Assembly: GCA_024699715.1 (NCBI GenBank)
Contig: JANPRD010000010.1
Coordinates: 1-64,000, forward strand
Source: Candidatus Methanophagales archaeon
GTDB taxonomy: Archaea > Halobacteriota > Syntropharchaeia > Alkanophagales > Methanospirareceae
Direction: 5' to 3'
Length of the DNA: 64,000 bases
Shown here: piece after piece, positions 63,028 through 64,000 of the stretch
Layout: every line of letters starts with the position of its first letter
How positions within the stretch are numbered: the stretch's first letter is position 1
Notes under the pieces: generated by a model
What the model was told of the DNA's origin: nothing
The model's database searches: none
Seen by the model: the letters and a program-made list of their open reading frames with translations, nothing else
Program-made: the position numbers and the translations under genes

Positions 63028-63594
63028 ATGAATGGTAGGCGAAAGGTGGTAGTGGACACGAACGCATTTTTCATTCCAGAAGTGTTCGGCGTTGACATTT
63101 TTTCGGAGCTTGAGCGACTCGGCTACACGGAAATTCTTGTGCCTGCGGAGGTTCTCTCGGAGTTGGAGCGTTTGAGGCGGAAGCGTGGGTTGAAAGGGCG
63201 TGAGAAAAGGGCGTTGAATGTCGCTCTCGCTCTCATTCAAAAGTATGCGGCGGAAACGGAGAAGGCAGAAGAAGCGGAAAGGGTGCGTGAGAGAAGAGGC
63301 GAGGCTGACGGTGGTGCGTGTGGTGCGACATCTGGCGGTGAAATGCGGCGAAGAATTTTCAGTGTGCGGATATTGCGTGCAGGTGGAGAGCGAGGGGCGG
63401 AGAAGACAGAGCAGGTGGCAGGCGAAGTGGGCGAAAATCGCAGGAAAAGCACGGACGAGGCGATTGAGGAGATTGCACTGCGAGAGCGTGCTGCTGTTCT
63501 GACGCTTGACGAGGATTTGCGTCGTCGCCTTCGTAAGAAGGGCATCCTAACCATTCACCTGCGAGGCGGTAGTCGGCTTGAGGAGGCGTGGTGA
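63028..63594 (+). CDS. PIN-domain protein (FCF1/UPF0129-like RNase)
   Basis: A 188-residue PIN nuclease. RRKVVVDTNAFFIPE carries the first catalytic aspartate, and STDEAIEEIALRERAAVLTLDEDLRRRLRKKGI the C-terminal ones. This matches the archaeal FCF1-like group that acts in rRNA processing. A long Gly/Arg/Glu-rich insert at about residues 85-140 (RGEADGGACGATSGGEMRR) separates the two halves, again from purine-rich DNA. No antitoxin gene is adjacent, so a VapC-type toxin role is less likely. It is 53 bases before moeA. Confidence 0.8.
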   Translation: MNGRRKVVVDTNAFFIPEVFGVDIFSELERLGYTEILVPAEVLSELERLRRKRGLKGREKRALNVALALIQKYAAETEKAEEAERVRERRGEADGGACGATSGGEMRRRIFSVRILRAGGERGAEKTEQVAGEVGENRRKSTDEAIEEIALRERAAVLTLDEDLRRRLRKKGILTIHLRGGSRLEEAW

Positions 63595-63647
63595 AGAGGC
63601 GTGTAAGGTAGAGTAAGAGGTAAGGGGAGAGGAGGCGTGGGAGAGCG

Positions 63648-64000
63648 ATGCGGAAGCTAATTTCGCTGGGCGAGGCACTCGCTATTTTGTTGCGGACTGC
63701 ACGCAATTTCACTGTTGGCGTTGAGAGAGTTGATTTTGACGCCTCGCTTGGAAGGGTGCTTGCGGAGGACATTCGCTCACCTTCGGACATCCCTCCATTT
63801 GACAGGGCTGCGATGGACGGCTTTGCGGTGCGTGGCGAGGACACCTTCGGCGCTTCTCCTGAAAATCCTGTTGTTTTGCGGAAGGCGGGGACGGCAGGAG
63901 GCAAAGAAGGCGAAGGGAGGAAGGAAGAGAGTTCGGAGGAGAGCGTGAGCGTTCAAGCGGGAGAGTATTTGCCCATTCAGACGGGCATGCGGATGCCTGC
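63648..64000 (+). CDS. moeA: Molybdopterin molybdenumtransferase MoeA (partial, runs off the window)
   Basis: The first 117 residues of an open frame with no stop before the edge. [44 protein letters not shown] and IQTGMRMPA are the N-terminal MoeA signatures. It inserts molybdate/tungstate into molybdopterin. A Gly/Lys/Glu/Ser insert ([17 protein letters not shown]) is present before the conserved GEYLPIQTG. It probably serves molybdenum/tungsten enzymes such as formylmethanofuran dehydrogenase or aldehyde oxidoreductases, none of which is seen here. Confidence 0.92.
   Translation, partial: MRKLISLGEALAILLRTARNFTVGVERVDFDASLGRVLAEDIRSPSDIPPFDRAAMDGFAVRGEDTFGASPENPVVLRKAGTAGGKEGEGRKEESSEESVSVQAGEYLPIQTGMRMP

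Noticed and set aside
63028..63594. VapC toxin of a toxin-antitoxin pair
   Set aside because: There is no small antitoxin gene next to it, and the sequence resembles the FCF1/UPF0129 rRNA-processing type.

Overview
The window is archaeal chromosome. It carries archaeal lipid genes (glycerol-1-phosphate dehydrogenase, CDP-archaeol synthase, a CDP-alcohol transferase, a tetraether synthase-like radical SAM enzyme), EF-1alpha next to S10, PolD small subunit, RadB, a KEOPS subunit and L40e. Multihaem c-type cytochromes, an archaeal surface-sorting tail (PGF-CTERM type), a methanogenesis-marker-15-like ATPase, a CobT and GDGT-type lipid chemistry together suggest a methane/alkane-cycling Halobacteriota archaeon, most likely Methanophagales (ANME-1) or a close relative. 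No mcr gene lies in the window, so this placement is an inference.

Layout. 1-7.4 kb: a membrane methyltransferase, an octahaem cytochrome, egsA, a Uma2-type nuclease, MEMO, L40e, asd, Cgi121. 7.4-7.9 kb: a gene-poor stretch with a highly structured, possibly IS-derived sequence fused to a PGF-CTERM tail. 9.5-11 kb: a first restriction-modification pair. 11-14.6 kb: a divergent XPB helicase and helicase-associated gene. 14.6-26.2 kb: housekeeping (phosphorylase, UDG, DUF89, EF-1alpha/S10, a minus-strand run tes-trx-polD small subunit-uppS-thpR, gatA). 26.3-28.3 kb: a second, AT-rich restriction-modification pair. 29.9-31.3 kb: an IsrB-type RNA-guided nuclease gene preceded by a strongly structured omega-RNA-like region. 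31.3-37.3 kb: DUF131, an ADP-ribosylglycohydrolase coupled to a winged-helix regulator, and an operon of a citrate/homocitrate synthase-like enzyme, an HdrD/GlcF-like Fe-S protein and a FAD-linked oxidase. 37.4-47.5 kb: a long minus-strand block with a phosphodiesterase, a DUF3467/PaREP1 pair, CysN/CysD, TauE, two ribbon-helix-helix proteins with a clear autoregulatory operator, and AglB. 47.6-56.8 kb: prs, a PPP phosphatase, an MFS carrier, marker-15, glycerate kinase, carS, a kinase, a lipid head-group synthase, cobT. 57-58.9 kb: two paralogous multihaem cytochromes. 58.9-64 kb: aspartyl protease-like protein, porCD, cysteine desulfidase, radB, a PIN protein and the start of moeA.

A striking property of the sequence as given is the number of broken reading frames: about sixteen single-base-type frame breaks plus one in-frame TAG, in genes that are otherwise well conserved. 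Many fall in purine-rich low-complexity inserts or homopolymers. Sequencing or assembly error is the simplest explanation, but the low-complexity inserts themselves look like a real property of this genome. Frame-broken genes are listed once, over their full extent, with the break described.

The strongest candidate for an unusual system is the IsrB element at 29.9-31.3 kb. The next are the four EF-hand-like loops inserted in AglB beside its WWDYG motif, and the twin cytochromes that may be related to archaeal extracellular cytochrome filaments.
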